From the NCBI RefSeq assembly GCF_032854445.1, contig NC_088300.1, forward strand, positions 46,536,984 through 46,600,983: a stretch of DNA of 64,000 nucleotides, given 5' to 3'. The notes under the pieces are model-generated. The model was not told the origin of the DNA, searched no databases, and worked only from the letters and a program-made list of their open reading frames with translations. This DNA comes from Liolophura sinensis. Taxonomy: Eukaryota > Mollusca > Polyplacophora > Chitonida > Chitonidae. The number at the start of each line of letters is the position of its first letter. Position 1 is the stretch's first letter. This document shows positions 11,401-21,934 of this stretch, one piece after another. The translations under genes and the position numbers were made by a program.

Positions 11401-13169
11401 TCTTTTATAGTCATATAACTTTTATGGGTGATTCGACCAAGTTGTATACTTCTAATTTTGAAAATTACAGAATTATGCCGGGATTTTGAAATTTGCATTT
11501 TCTTATCGTGCTTCTCTGGGATCGATTCTCCGCCTTACCATACCACGTCTTTTTATCACTAGCTTTCAGTATGAAATCCAAGACATGGAACGTCAGGTAA
11601 GTTATCACGAGTAGTCACGAGTCACTCGCCAATGGTACGTGGCGCCAAATAAATTTATCACCAGCCTTCAATACTCATTCGAATACATGTCACCACAGGT
11701 GAGTTTTATAGAGTCAGTTTAAGAGGAACGTGCGCATGCAACTCAAAGATAAGTCACATTATTATAGGTATGCTTCACACAAATCTTTAACTGCTAAAAT
11801 GGAAAGAAAAATTGATAGCGTTGCTTAATTTATTCAACTTTAGGCTATTGTTTTACCCGTGAGAAATGGAACAGTTAATACTGTAAATAGTGTACAAATA
11901 AAGTCGAGTGATTTATGTTGTAGGCACCGGGGCTGGCATGCTGCAAATACCAACGAAGGGCGCCATTACATACTGAGTTCACCTACACATCACAGATCCC
12001 CACAGGCTCATCTTCATCAACGTCTCTTTGAAAAGTCTTCCAAGGAAATTCGACATCTACACGGAAGCTACTTGTACCGCCATACTCCTTCACAACAGGA
12101 TGGTATTGGGAAAGCACGGCGACCATCCACTGCCCCGAGCACAACCAATGGAGGCCATTCTATGGATGGGTCACAAAGCGACTCTGAAGAGACCAAGTGT
12201 ATGGGTGACGACATGTACAGCGTTCAGGCAGAGGGTACCATCAGAGGATTATCGGAAGCCCAACCCCTGATTCGTGAACCGACAATACCTAAATGTACGA
12301 AAGTTGAACCAGAGAAATGCAACATTCCCTCTAACGACACATTGACAAAGGACGAGCCGTCACGTGATTGTCCTGACCCACTGGACCATGCGAGCTCCGA
12401 TGAGAGAATCCCCGCGCACGGTGTGGAGGACGAAAAAGAAGATGGCCGCCAAGATGTAAATTTTTTGCCGCCACCTTCAGCTGACGCTGTTACAAGACAG
12501 GACGAACTAACTACCGCTGAAACCTCGACTTCTAAAGACATTTCCAAAGAAAAGAGCTGCTTATCGCCTCCACCACTGCCAGTTCCGTACATGAAGCATT
12601 CCAAACCGGCCGTTGTGGAGGTTGGACAAATTGGTAAAATATCGCTCCTAGAAAACATTGCTGAGTCTCGTTTCTACGAGTCTGTTGCGGAAAGCTCTGG
12701 TATCAAAAAAAGCAAAATCACCAACGGCTCGTTAGAACCGTCTGCAAAGGAATCGAGAGGTGATCACAGCGTGGATAATGGAATTGTAGAGTGTGACTTG
12801 AAGACAGTTTTGACAGAGACTGCAACATCTGAACAAGAATCGTCCCACATAACCCAGATCGATGCTGAAGCGGAAGAAGAGCAAAAACTCAGAGCTATTG
12901 CCATGCTGCGCATTTACACCCACAGACTCGCCACACCTCGAAGAGGAAGCAAACGCTGGAAACAGAGTAGTCGTAGTGTTGCTGGTGAACGAAGATCTGT
13001 ATCAGCGAGGTGTTCCCGGCCCTCGGGGGCTAACCGCTGTGGAAGAGTTTGGGAGGAAGATGGGTACCGACGTGTCACCAAGTCTGCACATGATAAAACA
13101 AGGAAAATGATCAATGTGTTAACATCCAAGTCTTTTATAATCTCACAGAAAACTGGACCGACCATATAG
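2484..13169 (+). CDS. EF-hand-like protein of unknown function, C-terminal ten exons (5' end outside window)
   Basis: Exons: 2484-2614, 2985-3087, 3640-3755, 5232-5304, 5581-5742, 6352-6580, 7246-7388, 8096-8177, 8959-9100, 11924-13169. All have AG/GT borders, phases agree at every junction, and the sum is 2,427 nt (808 codons plus a TAG stop). The first exon starts in phase 0 inside the protein, so the N-terminus is upstream of the window. Residues from about 46 to 115 of this part look like a paired EF-hand whose loops have the central Gly and hydrophobic residue (HQDSKGMLLQ; EGGRIQLDEF) but lack most acidic calcium ligands, so calcium binding is unlikely. The remaining protein is polar and Ser/Pro/Glu-rich, with no membrane segment. 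I do not recognise the family; a ciliary or EF-hand scaffold protein is only a guess. The least certain border is the donor at 7389, chosen because CTG|GTGACT is the site I found that keeps phase. Confidence 0.78.
2985..3755 (+). CDS. Exons encoding the degenerate EF-hand pair
   Basis: Two exons, 2985-3087 and 3640-3755, encode the two helix-loop-helix units. The first reads CIRVAYQLYE, then loop HQDSKGMLLQQR and RVILRTLK. The second reads APLKLMHRLKHM, then a loop with GGRIQLDEF and DLIL. The spacing (about 36 residues between loops) and the pattern G-x-I-x-x-x-E-F in the second loop match the EF-hand fold. Acidic residues at loop positions 1, 3 and 5 are missing in the second loop and mostly missing in the first. 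This suggests a structural, non-calcium-binding EF-hand, inferred by eye only. Confidence 0.6.
4620..5002. repeat. Region with dispersed direct repeats (possible DNA-element fragment)
   Basis: TGGTTACCCGCACACGAGTAA is present exactly at about 4678 and 4981. Related words CGCACACGGACAACATTTGCTG (4632) and CGCACACGAGTAACATTTGTTG (4688) lie 57 bp apart, with a third diverged copy near 4873. This lies in the intron between exons at 3755 and 5232. It may be a decayed DNA transposon; no transposase frame is visible. Confidence 0.35.
5462..5520 (+). repeat. SINE tail fragment (AATCAAATAA family)
   Basis: TTCTTGAGTGCGACGTAAAA followed by CTCCAATCAAATAA matches the 3' end of the tRNA-headed SINE family seen in full near 29990 and 40106. 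Only the tail survives. It lies in an intron of the EF-hand-like gene. Confidence 0.6.
7432..7632. mobile_element. Foldback MITE, ~200 bp, in intron
   Basis: The left arm starts GGCCCAGGGATCACAAAG and includes GCTTAAGTCAAAATT. The right arm contains ATCTTGACTTAAGCC and ends CGTGATCCGGGGGCC. The right arm reverse-complemented aligns with the left over about 45 bp with several mismatches. There is no coding capacity between the arms. The element begins about 45 bp after the exon donor at 7389, so it sits at the start of that intron. Target-site duplication was not resolved by eye. Confidence 0.7.
9078..9650 (+). repeat. 50-bp tandem array of 5' splice sites
   Basis: Donor-like GTAAGTTTATCATG(A/C)G starts exactly every 50 bp at 9101, 9151, 9201, 9251, 9301, 9351, 9401, 9451, 9501, 9551 and 9601. 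Each is preceded by about 23 nt copied from the end of the exon (TCACTCC..GACGTGTGACGCCAG). Ten of eleven have CAG|GTAAGT; the one at 9301 has CAT|GTAAGT. The first, at 9101, is the border of the coding exon. Reading past it in frame gives TAA at once (GCC AGG TAA), so use of any downstream donor would place a stop in the message. Confidence 0.95.
9841..10315 (+). repeat. Diverged continuation of the splice-donor array
   Basis: After about 190 bp of unrelated sequence the same 50-bp theme resumes: GACGCCAG followed by GCAAGT (9871), GTTAGT (9921, 9971, 10020, 10069), GTTAAT (10119), GTAAGT (10169), GTGAGT (10219) and GTAAGT (10269). The units between 9921 and 10119 are nearly identical to each other, so this is a separate and more recent local expansion of a variant unit. 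A further decayed copy is at about 11570-11660 (CGTCAG|GTAAGTTATCACGAG). Confidence 0.85.
10828..11006 (+). mobile_element. SINE, body and tail
   Basis: Contains CTCTCCGGCCGTACGTGGG, the block GGTTTCCCCCAGGTTCTGCC, ATAATGCTGGCCGCCGTTG, and the end AAATATTCTTGAGTACGGCG with AACACCAATCAAATATATAAA. The tRNA-like head seen in the copies near 29990 and 40106 is missing, so it is 5' truncated. It lies in the last intron of the EF-hand-like gene. Confidence 0.8.
11924..13169 (+). CDS. Terminal exon of the EF-hand-like gene (414 codons plus stop)
   Basis: The acceptor is TTATGTTGTAG|GCACC and the exon supplies the last nucleotide of the AG|G codon, so it joins the donor at 9101 in phase. It encodes a hydrophilic tail rich in Ser, Thr, Glu and Lys, with a proline cluster (SPPPLPVPY) and basic stretches (RGSKRWKQSSR). 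No domain or transmembrane segment is visible. It ends KTGPTI and TAG. The frame stays open for more than 1.2 kb in AT-rich surroundings, which supports real coding. An upstream ATG at 11859 lies in the intron and is not the start. Confidence 0.85.
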
Positions 13170-13199
13170 CTGTGTATTTCATAATCACACAAGTCTTTC

Positions 13200-14795
13200 T
13201 TTATTTACCCTGTTTTAATGGTCTAGGCGTTTATGATTTAATTATGTTCCAGAAGCCCACTGTGACCTTCGATAAGAAATGCTTTTCTCTTCATTTCTTA
13301 ACGGTCATTTCTTGCAGAATTGCATCGTTAGAATGAGTACTTTTATTGGAAACCTATATGTAATGAAGTTTGTTCTGACAGAATGCACTGTATCACATGT
13401 TTGTGTGTTTCAAGAGAACAACAAACCTATATAAGAACATCGTCTTACTTAATTAGCATTTAATTATTACTTTCTCAAAACCTTAGTTCAGTTCCTTTTA
13501 CATGATGTGTATCATTTTCCCCGGGCCCTGCCCGGTTTCCTTCCACTATAATGCCGGCCGACGTCGGATAAGTGAAATATTCTTGAGTACGGCGGACTTG
13601 TCTATTACTCGTGTATGTGGGAAACCAGGAGTAATCAAATGCGGCTGTGTAACAGCCGTCTCTAGAGAAACTCTAACAGATCTCTATTGATCAGCAAACT
13701 GCTAGAAACTATATGTCAGAGAACTGAACGGAATCTCTGAATCCTGTTATGATCTTGTCGATTTGTATAATCCGGGCAGTGTGATAACACTCATCGATTG
13801 AACTCAAGATCATTCGGTAGCTGGAGGCATCGCTATATGTGGGTTATATCCTCTGGGTATTCAAACTTTTTAGAAGCAATGTCCATACAGAATTTCAACT
13901 GGAAACTTGAATTTATTCTTATATGATACACAACTTCAGTGTTCAACATGTAAACATTACTATGGACCCCTGGTTTAGATGATACATTAAAAAGCTCTAA
14001 ACAGTTTTAGTTTATGAGTTATGAGCAAAGAGTTCAATTCTGTAAATCCTATTGTGTTTTAGTTCGTAGCCTCAAGTCTCCTATGAAATGCTCATAGCCA
14101 GTGTTCAGAATTCAATCCCAAACTGAATGGTTGTCACTTGTACACTGAGCCTAATCAAATAATAGTACAACACTCATTTGCAAGTTCAGAATGCTAGCTT
14201 CCTATCTGATTGGTCTATCCACGGAGGCACTCGCTCATATGTTGTCGTCTGGTAAGACAGGAACGCAACTCTGACAATAATGGCTAAATCTCAGCGAGAT
14301 TTTTAACTCTGTATTTTCTGCTGAGAAACTAAATGTCCTGTGTTTAGCTACCCTTTCAAACATATCCTAAATAACTGCTCCTGGATGTTCTAAGTTTATT
14401 TTAAGACGTCGGATACTTGATGATGTTTGAAAATCCCATCCAAAATTGTGTAGTAAAGAGGCTCGAATTTTACGATAGTTCTCAATTTCGTCAGCACGGC
14501 GGTTTACGACATGAGAGTGGCAAGATGAATATATGACAATCAAACAAATATATAAATTGAAGTATATTATTTATACGTTCCATTGGTGTTCCAAATCTGG
14601 AAAATATTTTACCTTTATGACAATTCATGACCAATGTTCTCGAGCAGAATGTTCTGAGGTCGTAAGAATCCGCTGCCCTCGACAGCTAGCTGATTGGTGT
14701 TCAACGTGCATTCGAGAATATTGTCCTTACATCACGGAAGTCAGGTTTATGAGTACAGGAAACCTAGTCCAAGAGTGTCCTGACATTGGGTGCGG
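13200..14795. other. Intergenic, no gene seen
   Basis: The only recognisable content is a truncated SINE body at 13516-13597 (CCCGGGCCCTGCCCGGTTTCC through TTGAGTACGGCG). Short open frames here have no family features. Confidence 0.6.
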
Positions 14796-14798
14796 CGA

Positions 14799-15165
14799 AA
14801 TTTTGTTTGGCCAAGGATGGCCACAAACCAACGTCATAGCGCACACAATTTAAGCACAAGATGTAGTTACCTGATCCTTTCAAATATGTCGAAGATGTCA
14901 GTAGACTACAGCCGTTCGTTTTGAGCATCACCAAAAAATCCCAGGCCCACACGAACGAGACAATAGTCAATCGGTGTTGTCCTTGCGACAAGTCGACAGA
15001 CAAAAATGTAAGGAACATTGTTGGCAGCGGAGGCGTGTTTGATGGGCTATTTTTGTCTCAAAGGCCGAGACAAAACCGTCACGGCAGTTGTATCAGGTGT
15101 TAAATTGAATTGTGCTCTAACTTTGGTTTGGAACCACCTTTGGCCGAACAAAATATTTTGCCCAA
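14799..15165. mobile_element. Foldback element with ~55-bp inverted arms
   Basis: The left arm (14799-14853) reads AAATTTTGTTTGGCC then ACAAACCAACGTCATAG and CACACAATTTAA. The right arm (15105-15160) reads TTGAATTGTGCTCTAAC, TTGGTTTGGAACC and TTTGGCCGAACAAAATATTTT. The right arm's reverse complement aligns with the left over about 55 bp with roughly a fifth of positions mismatched. The ~250 bp between the arms has no convincing coding content. Confidence 0.6.
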
Positions 15166-16007
15166 ACTAACGTCAGAGCAATCTCGAACCTGGGATTAAT
15201 ATCCGCCTATCTTAAGCCCAGCTCGGACTAAGGAAACCGGGAAAGGTCCGGTGGAGTCACTGTCTTTCGCCAGTTACCTGAAAAACCTCCGATACAGAAG
15301 GAAGGGGAGCTAGATCAGAGTATCCAGCCCTTCGTAGAACCAATCAGCGGGGATGACAACGATCCCGACCACGATGACAATATGATAATTAGTATAAAGT
15401 GAGACATGAAATACCGGTGACTGTCAAATTTATGTCAGTTACGCACTGTATCATTTTTCTCCAGCCATGAAAAAAACTACTGTAATTCAAGCGCTGCATG
15501 AACATGCGTCTTTTTCATGCGTCAGCAGTTGAAAAGAATCGTATAGCTTTCTGGCGTGGACGAGACAAGAGTACATTCGTACACCAGGCCCTCTCCTGGT
15601 ATACCTAAGGAGAGTGATGAAAAGTGGAAACAACTAAACTGAAAGCCATAAAGCCGAGAAGCTCTGGGAAGCAAAAGTACATATTGATTACTGATACACA
15701 TGTACTTTTCTTCCGAATATATACTCAAACATCCTGATTGTCTGTGTTTTATCTGTTTAAGCAGCAACTAACTAAATGTAGACGAATAAATGAATCTACT
15801 GATACCAGCATGTAGCTCTATACATGTACATTTTGACGTCCCGTTTTTGGAACAAGACTACAAATGAAAATGAGCCACCCATCAGCATCAAACGTTGACA
15901 GTTTTATTTAAGGATGATAATTACTGGATGCTCTCTCGTAAGCAGTTTTCAGCAGTGTTCGTATAGATGGCCGGCGATGCCTGATCAGCGGCACTTTCTA
16001 TGTGTGG

Positions 16008-16253
16008 CTATCGTGGCACAGAGACTATGACTATATGTTTTGTAACGAACACGCTACCCGAGATGTATTTGTCCAAATCTTTCTTGGCCCGACCCCTGAT
16101 CCGGTCATCCTTCGAGACCTCACTGTGTCGATCGCATGTAGCACACCAGACTAGCGACACTTTACCGTCTGCTTCAGAATGAAATTTCATGTGACACCCC
16201 CACCTCCAGCCCCCGCACCCCGGGTTCCACTTGTCAAAAGTTTTCCATGTCAC
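16008..16253 (-). pseudogene. Possible zinc-finger-like coding fragment
   Basis: An 81-codon open frame has SLVWCATCDRHSEV followed by DRIRGRAKKDLDKYISG and TKHIV. A Trp-Cys-x-x-Cys pair, then a short basic segment and a late His, resembles the zinc-binding domain that precedes hAT-type or TTF-like domesticated transposase proteins in invertebrates. No flanking domain or splice context was found, so it is either an isolated exon or a decayed copy. Assignment is tentative. Confidence 0.25.
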
Positions 16254-16659
16254 GGTTGTGATGGACGCTATTCTCTACGCCAGACATTACTCGACCACAT
16301 TATCTAATGCTGCCTACATACATCAACTGGTGTGGGGATTCCGGCCTTATCCAATCAGAAGCTTTGTCCAGAAAGCCCATCGAGAGCATCATAGATGTTC
16401 TGTTGATTCGCAACAGCACAACAGATTTGATTAAAGATTAACGGATTTTTTAACGAGCCTGCGATAAAAAGTGTTCCTGGCTGTGGCGCGCTGTGGCGCG
16501 CGAGCGACCCCGCTCCATAAAATGAGGCCCAGGTACACATGTACGTTACAAGTTCCCTACTCGCCCTGTTACAAGAAGAAACAGTATATGTACACATACC
16601 TAATGACTCCGAGTCTTCATACGAATGAAAAATTGCCGAGTACACGTAAAAACTAAATC

Positions 16660-16692
16660 ATACATACATACATACATACACACATACATACC
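16660..16692. repeat. (CATA)n microsatellite
   Basis: CATACATACATACATACA, then an ACACATACATACC interruption. Simple sequence only. Confidence 0.85.
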
Positions 16693-16825
16693 AGTTACCA
16701 AGCTCCAGCCCCAGGTTGTTCATGTGTAATATAGTATTGCTTCGTTGAGCTCCGTCATTTGTATGTTTAAGGTTTAAGATTCACCCTTGTACACTTTCTG
16801 AATAACCGCAGTCCCACTGTATTGC

Positions 16826-16878
16826 GAAGAAACCTGGGTTAATATGTAAAAAGAACTCATATTAACCCAGGTTTCTTC
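16826..16878. repeat. Perfect 21-bp inverted repeat with 11-nt loop
   Basis: GAAGAAACCTGGGTTAATAT plus G at 16826-16846 is the exact reverse complement of 16858-16878. The loop is TAAAAAGAACT. The transcript of either strand would form a strong hairpin. It lies in intergenic DNA between the EF-hand-like and DCST genes. Confidence 0.9.
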
Positions 16879-17334
16879 TCTAACCCAGAATATGTAAAAA
16901 AGATTGTGGTTTGAAGGAAAATGAAAAAAAAAATATGTTAGTAAAATGAAAACGGCATATTTTTATCTCTCCGTAACCCCTTCGTGATGACCCCGCTTGT
17001 CGTTAGAAAATTTTTAGCGTCACGACCATTTTTATGCCAAACAGTGGAAAGTGGAGAAGCTTTTTTGTTCTTTTGTATATTAATACACATCCTAAACTAC
17101 ACATAAAACACATGACAACTACATGTTTCACGTATACCTTAAGTCACGGAGGTTTCAACAGTTTGAAAATTGGCCCATGTATAGTGATCAACAACCACTC
17201 GTAATTTTCGAGGCGACCAGGGCGTTATTCTGCATGACTGCTCGTTACTCTTCTGGTCACCACATCTTCACAGAAATCAGCATTGGTTTTGTACAGTGTT
17301 TGCCTCAGTAAATCCATGCGTCACAAATTCATAA

Positions 17335-17605
17335 TGTATGTGTTTTCCTGTATGTGTTGTCCTGTATGTGTTATCCTGTGTGTGTTGTCCTGCATATGTT
17401 GTCCTGTATGTGTTGTCCTGTGTGTGTTGTCCTGTATGTGTTGTCCTGTATGTTGCCATGTATGTGTTGTCCTGCATGTGTTCTCCTGTATGTGTTGTCC
17501 TGTATGTTGCCATGTATGTGTTGTCCTGTATGTGTTGTTCTGTATATGTTGTCCTGTATGTGTTGTTCTGTATATGTTGTCCTGTATGTGTTGTCATGTA
17601 TGTGA
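17335..17605. repeat. 14-bp minisatellite
   Basis: The unit is TGTATGTGTTGTCC with variants such as TGCATATGTTGTCC and TGTATGTTGCCA. Because 14 is not a multiple of three, all three frames stay open and give Cys/Val-rich repeats of 14 residues; these are not proteins. Confidence 0.9.
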
Positions 17606-17639
17606 AATTCTATTCTGGATGTACGCTGTATTTATTTAT

Positions 17640-17855
<216 letters not shown>

Positions 17856-18051
17856 TATTAATCTTGATTCACCGCTTCAACTACAAGGTGCATGCATTAG
17901 ATATTTGTAAATAATATACACTTATAAATTTACCACTTGTCAACACCCAGTTTTGCCATGCGGAAAGTCATTATCTCGGAAATCCGCTTCTCTCTCTCAT
18001 TTGGCTGCAGAGAGATATTCTGTGTGTGATGTCATCAGAGTGGCTTAAGAG

Positions 18052-18154
18052 TCATATATATATATCTGAGTCAAGCGTAAAACAACCAGAGTGATTCTCC
18101 TCACAGACGTGACAACAGCCATCTCGGGAACAAAGTTCTTTACATTATAATAAG
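18052..18154 (+). promoter_or_regulatory. Candidate TATA element and 5' noncoding exon of the DCST-like gene
   Basis: CATATATATATATCTGAG (18053-18069) could be a TATA box. Downstream, sequence ending TTTACATTATAATAAG meets GTAAGACT at 18155, a good 5' splice site. The matching acceptor would be TTTTCTTTTGTCAG ending at 18739, just before the first coding ATG at 18752. This is inferred from signals only; no transcript evidence is available. Confidence 0.3.
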
Positions 18155-18539
18155 GTAAGACTTAGATGAACGAGTCTAAATTCAGATTCAAGGTCCACAA
18201 GAATATATTACACTGTAACTGGTGAAACTACTATATAAAATGTCGCTTTTTCACATTTCTTTATCAAACCTTACGCCAAATAAACACCGCGTCCCATTAC
18301 CATAGTGCAAAGGAAAATACGGTTTATTACGGCAAAACAGACTCAGAGAATCTGAGACAGATATATACTCTGTATGCGAAAAGGTTTGTATGATTTGAAT
18401 GAATCTTTTGTTTGTTTGGTCTTGGAAGAAGCATGCACCAAGCCATTACATCTTGTTGGTGATGACAACAAATGTATTTTTTAAATGTCTCGTCACCATT
18501 GCCATCTATGCTTAAGATGCTATACAGGCCTGAGTAAAC

Positions 18540-18670
18540 CCGCAATCCCAGCTCCTTTTCTTGAATGAATGATTATGGGTTAAGGTCACGTCGGCAATAT
18601 TTCAGCCATATTGTGGCGAGACCTATCTTGAACATCTTAAAATCACATGAACTCAGGCTGTGGTTAACGA
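18540..18670. repeat. Fragment of a mollusc-style dispersed repeat
   Basis: GTCACGTCGGCAATATTTCAGCCATATTGTGGCGAGAC resembles a core sequence I associate with many mollusc SINE-like repeats. Only about 130 bp is recognisable. Identification is from memory of the pattern, not a search. Confidence 0.5.
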
Positions 18671-18751
18671 CACGGCCACGGACCTATTCCTACTTTTTTT
18701 AACGATACATTTGGTTTTTCTTTCTTTTTTCTTTTGTCAGATCACTAACAA

Positions 18752-21700
18752 ATGTTTTTATTTTCTATTTTAATCTTTGGTCTTGCTGTCGTTCAAAGAA
18801 TGGTGAGACAAAATGGCGAACACAAGGCGACGTCGACAGCTGGCAGTCGCTGGGCCTCCATTAGACAGAGCAAACTGTTTCCCGGAGCTATTGGCATTTT
18901 GGGTGGAATTTTGGGAGGAGGTTTTCTCTTTATGCTCCTCGTGCTTAGTTACGACTACTCCCCGTTTGTAGCAGGAATCATCTCTGCTGTGGTCACCTTG
19001 GCGATGTGTGTGGCGATGGCCTTTTCTCACCGCGCCCGCTGTACGTGCCTCCTGGTCCTCCCAAGTCTGGCCACAGGCAGGGGTAGGGCGGCAATCTTCT
19101 CACTCATCACAGCCCTACTCCTCCAGGGACCCGTCCTGAACTTAAACTTCAACGTGAACGAGATGGCGGCCAGCTTGTCCTGTGGTACGGAACTAGCCTA
19201 CAACCAGAGTCGAGAGCTACAGGAGCTGTTGAGGAAACCGATAGAAGCCCTGAATAATCAAATCATGGAGAATGTGGAGGAGTTCCGTGCAGTTGGATCT
19301 GGGATTCGAGGCGTTGTTAACGCCGTGGAATCAGCCACTCAAAGAGCGCAGAATTCGATAAGAGACGCCGTGAGCGCGGCGACATCAGTGAGTTTACCTT
19401 AACTTTTGCTTTATCACCACTTTATTTTATATTCATTAAGAATATATGCTAAATCAGCGCATTTTTTCATCACTATTACAGAACGCACTATGATGTGTGG
19501 TTAGAAAATGTTTAATACAGTTGGGTGAGAATAGTTAAGCATATGGCTCTCCACGCATGGCATGCTTACATGTCGTCCAACAGGAAACTTTCATTTATCT
19601 TTACAAATCGAGACAGCCATAATGTTTGGTATACTCTGAAACACTGAATGTAGAAGTTATCCGAGTTTTTAAGAATTAAAAATCCTCTTTTGATAATATG
19701 GCAGTAGTTAAATTTTTGAAATGGCTTTTTGGTTAAAGTCATATATATCTTACTACAAATTTCAAGTGCGGAGAATCGAACCAAACCTTTTACCCTTACC
19801 GATAAACTGTCAAGTCCCTTTCTCTATGATCATTACGATTTCCATTACTCATGAACCTGATAAGTGAAATACAATAGATTATACGATGTGAACTTCATAT
19901 TTTAAGGTCAAAAACATAACTCAAATATACGATCATGTATATATCACACTATATACTATATATGTGCTGAACTGGGATGAAGACGGGAACGATTTCACCA
20001 AGGTAGGTAGTTTTCAAAGGTCGCCTAATTTGACTGGTTCTGTTGTATATACACGTCATAGTTTCGAAAACAGTTATTATTACAAATTGCTATTTTGTGT
20101 TTCCTCTCATTTACAGTCATGTCGAAAGGCAATGAACAATGCCGCGAACAAGTGCTCTGGAAATGTGGACAAGGTCATTCGAGACTGTGAAGGAAAACTC
20201 AGAGTACCAGTCTTTGGGTAAGAACAGTGTTATTTAAGTTCTGCTTCTATACAACTGTGACATTAGATAAATCTACATAAACCTGGTAAAAATGAAAGGT
20301 CACGCGTGCCGCTGTAACGAAACAAAGTTGTTTAAAGGCGTGTAACGACAACTGCATAAATCATATGTTATGTTTTACAAAGATAAAGCCAATGAAGATG
20401 CAAATCCCCAGGGGACCGTTTTACAAAGAGGGTATGTCAGAAAGAACTGTAATGACGATATATTCCTAGATACTCCAACATGCTTGTCGTCGTGGTACAT
20501 TCTCTTGGTAAGGCGGATAAATATTATATCTCGCATGATTTCAACCAAATGTTAACCAATCCATGTCGATGTGCTTTGTCCAAAACAGTCGGTATAATTT
20601 AATCAAACTAACCTTAAATGACAGAGTAATAGCCCGTGCCGATGTGCTTTGTCAAACAATACCTGTGTTTTAATTATATGTATTGGTCGCATACAACCTT
20701 CAATTACATATTCCGTTATGTATGTGTTCCAGGTCAGTAACCACCGCACCTTGCAAACCACTAAACGCTGTCAGAAAATCGTGCTCCGCAGTAGGGGTTG
20801 TAGATGGAGTGTGCAACATTGTCTCAGGTGCCGACGTTGCTATTAATCGGGCATTGCAAACCTTCACCAGCGGATTCTCCGCGGTCAGGAATCAGCTTGA
20901 CTTCGGCATTCAGCAAGACGCTCCGATTAACAACAACGCAAACATTTCGCGAACAGCCCAAGAAATCACGGCAGCCATCAAGGCGGAATTCGCTCAGAAG
21001 ACGGATAGCGTACGCCTTGTTGTTAGTATCGCCAGTCGAGTAATGGCCGCCTTTCTCTTGGTTTTATTTCTAAACGCTGCCCTCTACTTACGATCATATC
21101 TCTTCAAAGACAAACACGATAATATTTACATTACCAGAGCTTTTATTGACCTTGATGAACGAAAAACCACTGAAGGTCAATCAGAGACCGTCTTACCACT
21201 GACCTCAAACGAACGTAACAAGTACATAACGGTCCGTTCCTGGCGACTTTCACCTTTCGAAAAGCGGACTTTGCTCAAGGGACTGGGAATGTTTTTCCTT
21301 CACCTTTTGATATCGTTGACTGTTTGCAGTTTGGATTACGTCTTGTACTGGGCGATGGAGATAATCCGGGATCAAGGACAGGTTGTCTTCTCTCTTACTG
21401 GAGATTCCAGTGTGCTGCTGAAAGTTACCGGTAATGGCATTATCGCACAGTTTATACGAACATTTGTTCAGGGTTTCTCCGAAGAGTTTCAGTATAACAG
21501 TACAATCAGTACGGCAGCGTGTTTGCCCGCGCCTCGACCAACCCCTAACTCCCAGCTATACACTCTGGCGTCCCTCTACCTGCTTACTCTACTGCTAGTT
21601 ATCCTACAGAGCTACGGTCTGCGTATCAGGCACTGCATTGCCAGCCTGTTCTATCCAGAGAGAGAAAAGGAAAGGGTTTTATATCTGCGCGATGCCATCT

Positions 21701-21825
21701 TTCGCAAACGCAGCTACCGAAAGTCGCAAGCGGATCGCATCAACAAGGAAGCCCATAGTGCGAAAATGAGGGCAGAGAAATTCCGTCTACCACCAAGAGG
21801 ATTCCCTTGGAAACGTGATGTGTGA
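18752..21825 (+). CDS. DC-STAMP domain-containing membrane protein (DCST1/DCST2-like)
   Basis: Exons: 18752-19387, 19907-20002, 20117-20217, 20733-21825; phases agree and the product is about 641 residues. Exon 1 encodes three hydrophobic segments (AIGILGGILGGGFLFML; VAGIISAVVTLAMCVAMAF; AIFSLITALLLQGPV). The small second exon (VKNITQIYDHVY to DGNDFTK) bridges to the Cys-rich ectodomain of exon 3 (SCRKAMNNAANKC). Exon 4 has the family block DNIYITRAF with VLPLTSNE, two or three more membrane segments, and the end YPEREKERVLYLRD. Vertebrate DCST1/2, fly sneaky and worm spe-42 are sperm membrane proteins needed for fertilisation, so a gamete role is likely by family. There is no C-terminal RING, which favours a DCST2-like assignment. 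The start could instead be the second Met at 18800. A polyadenylation signal AATAAA is at 21929. Confidence 0.88.
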
Positions 21826-21928
21826 GTTACATGGCTACCGGACAATTTCTTATCCCAGTGAATCTCCAATTACATTAAACAGTTTGTTTATAATACATCT
21901 GTACTCTATAAGTCAACTTAATTTACAA

Positions 21929-21934
21929 AATAAA
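21929..21934 (+). terminator. Polyadenylation signal AATAAA for the DCST-like gene
   Basis: AATAAA lies 104 nt after the TGA stop and is followed by T-rich sequence. A short 3' UTR is inferred. Confidence 0.5.
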
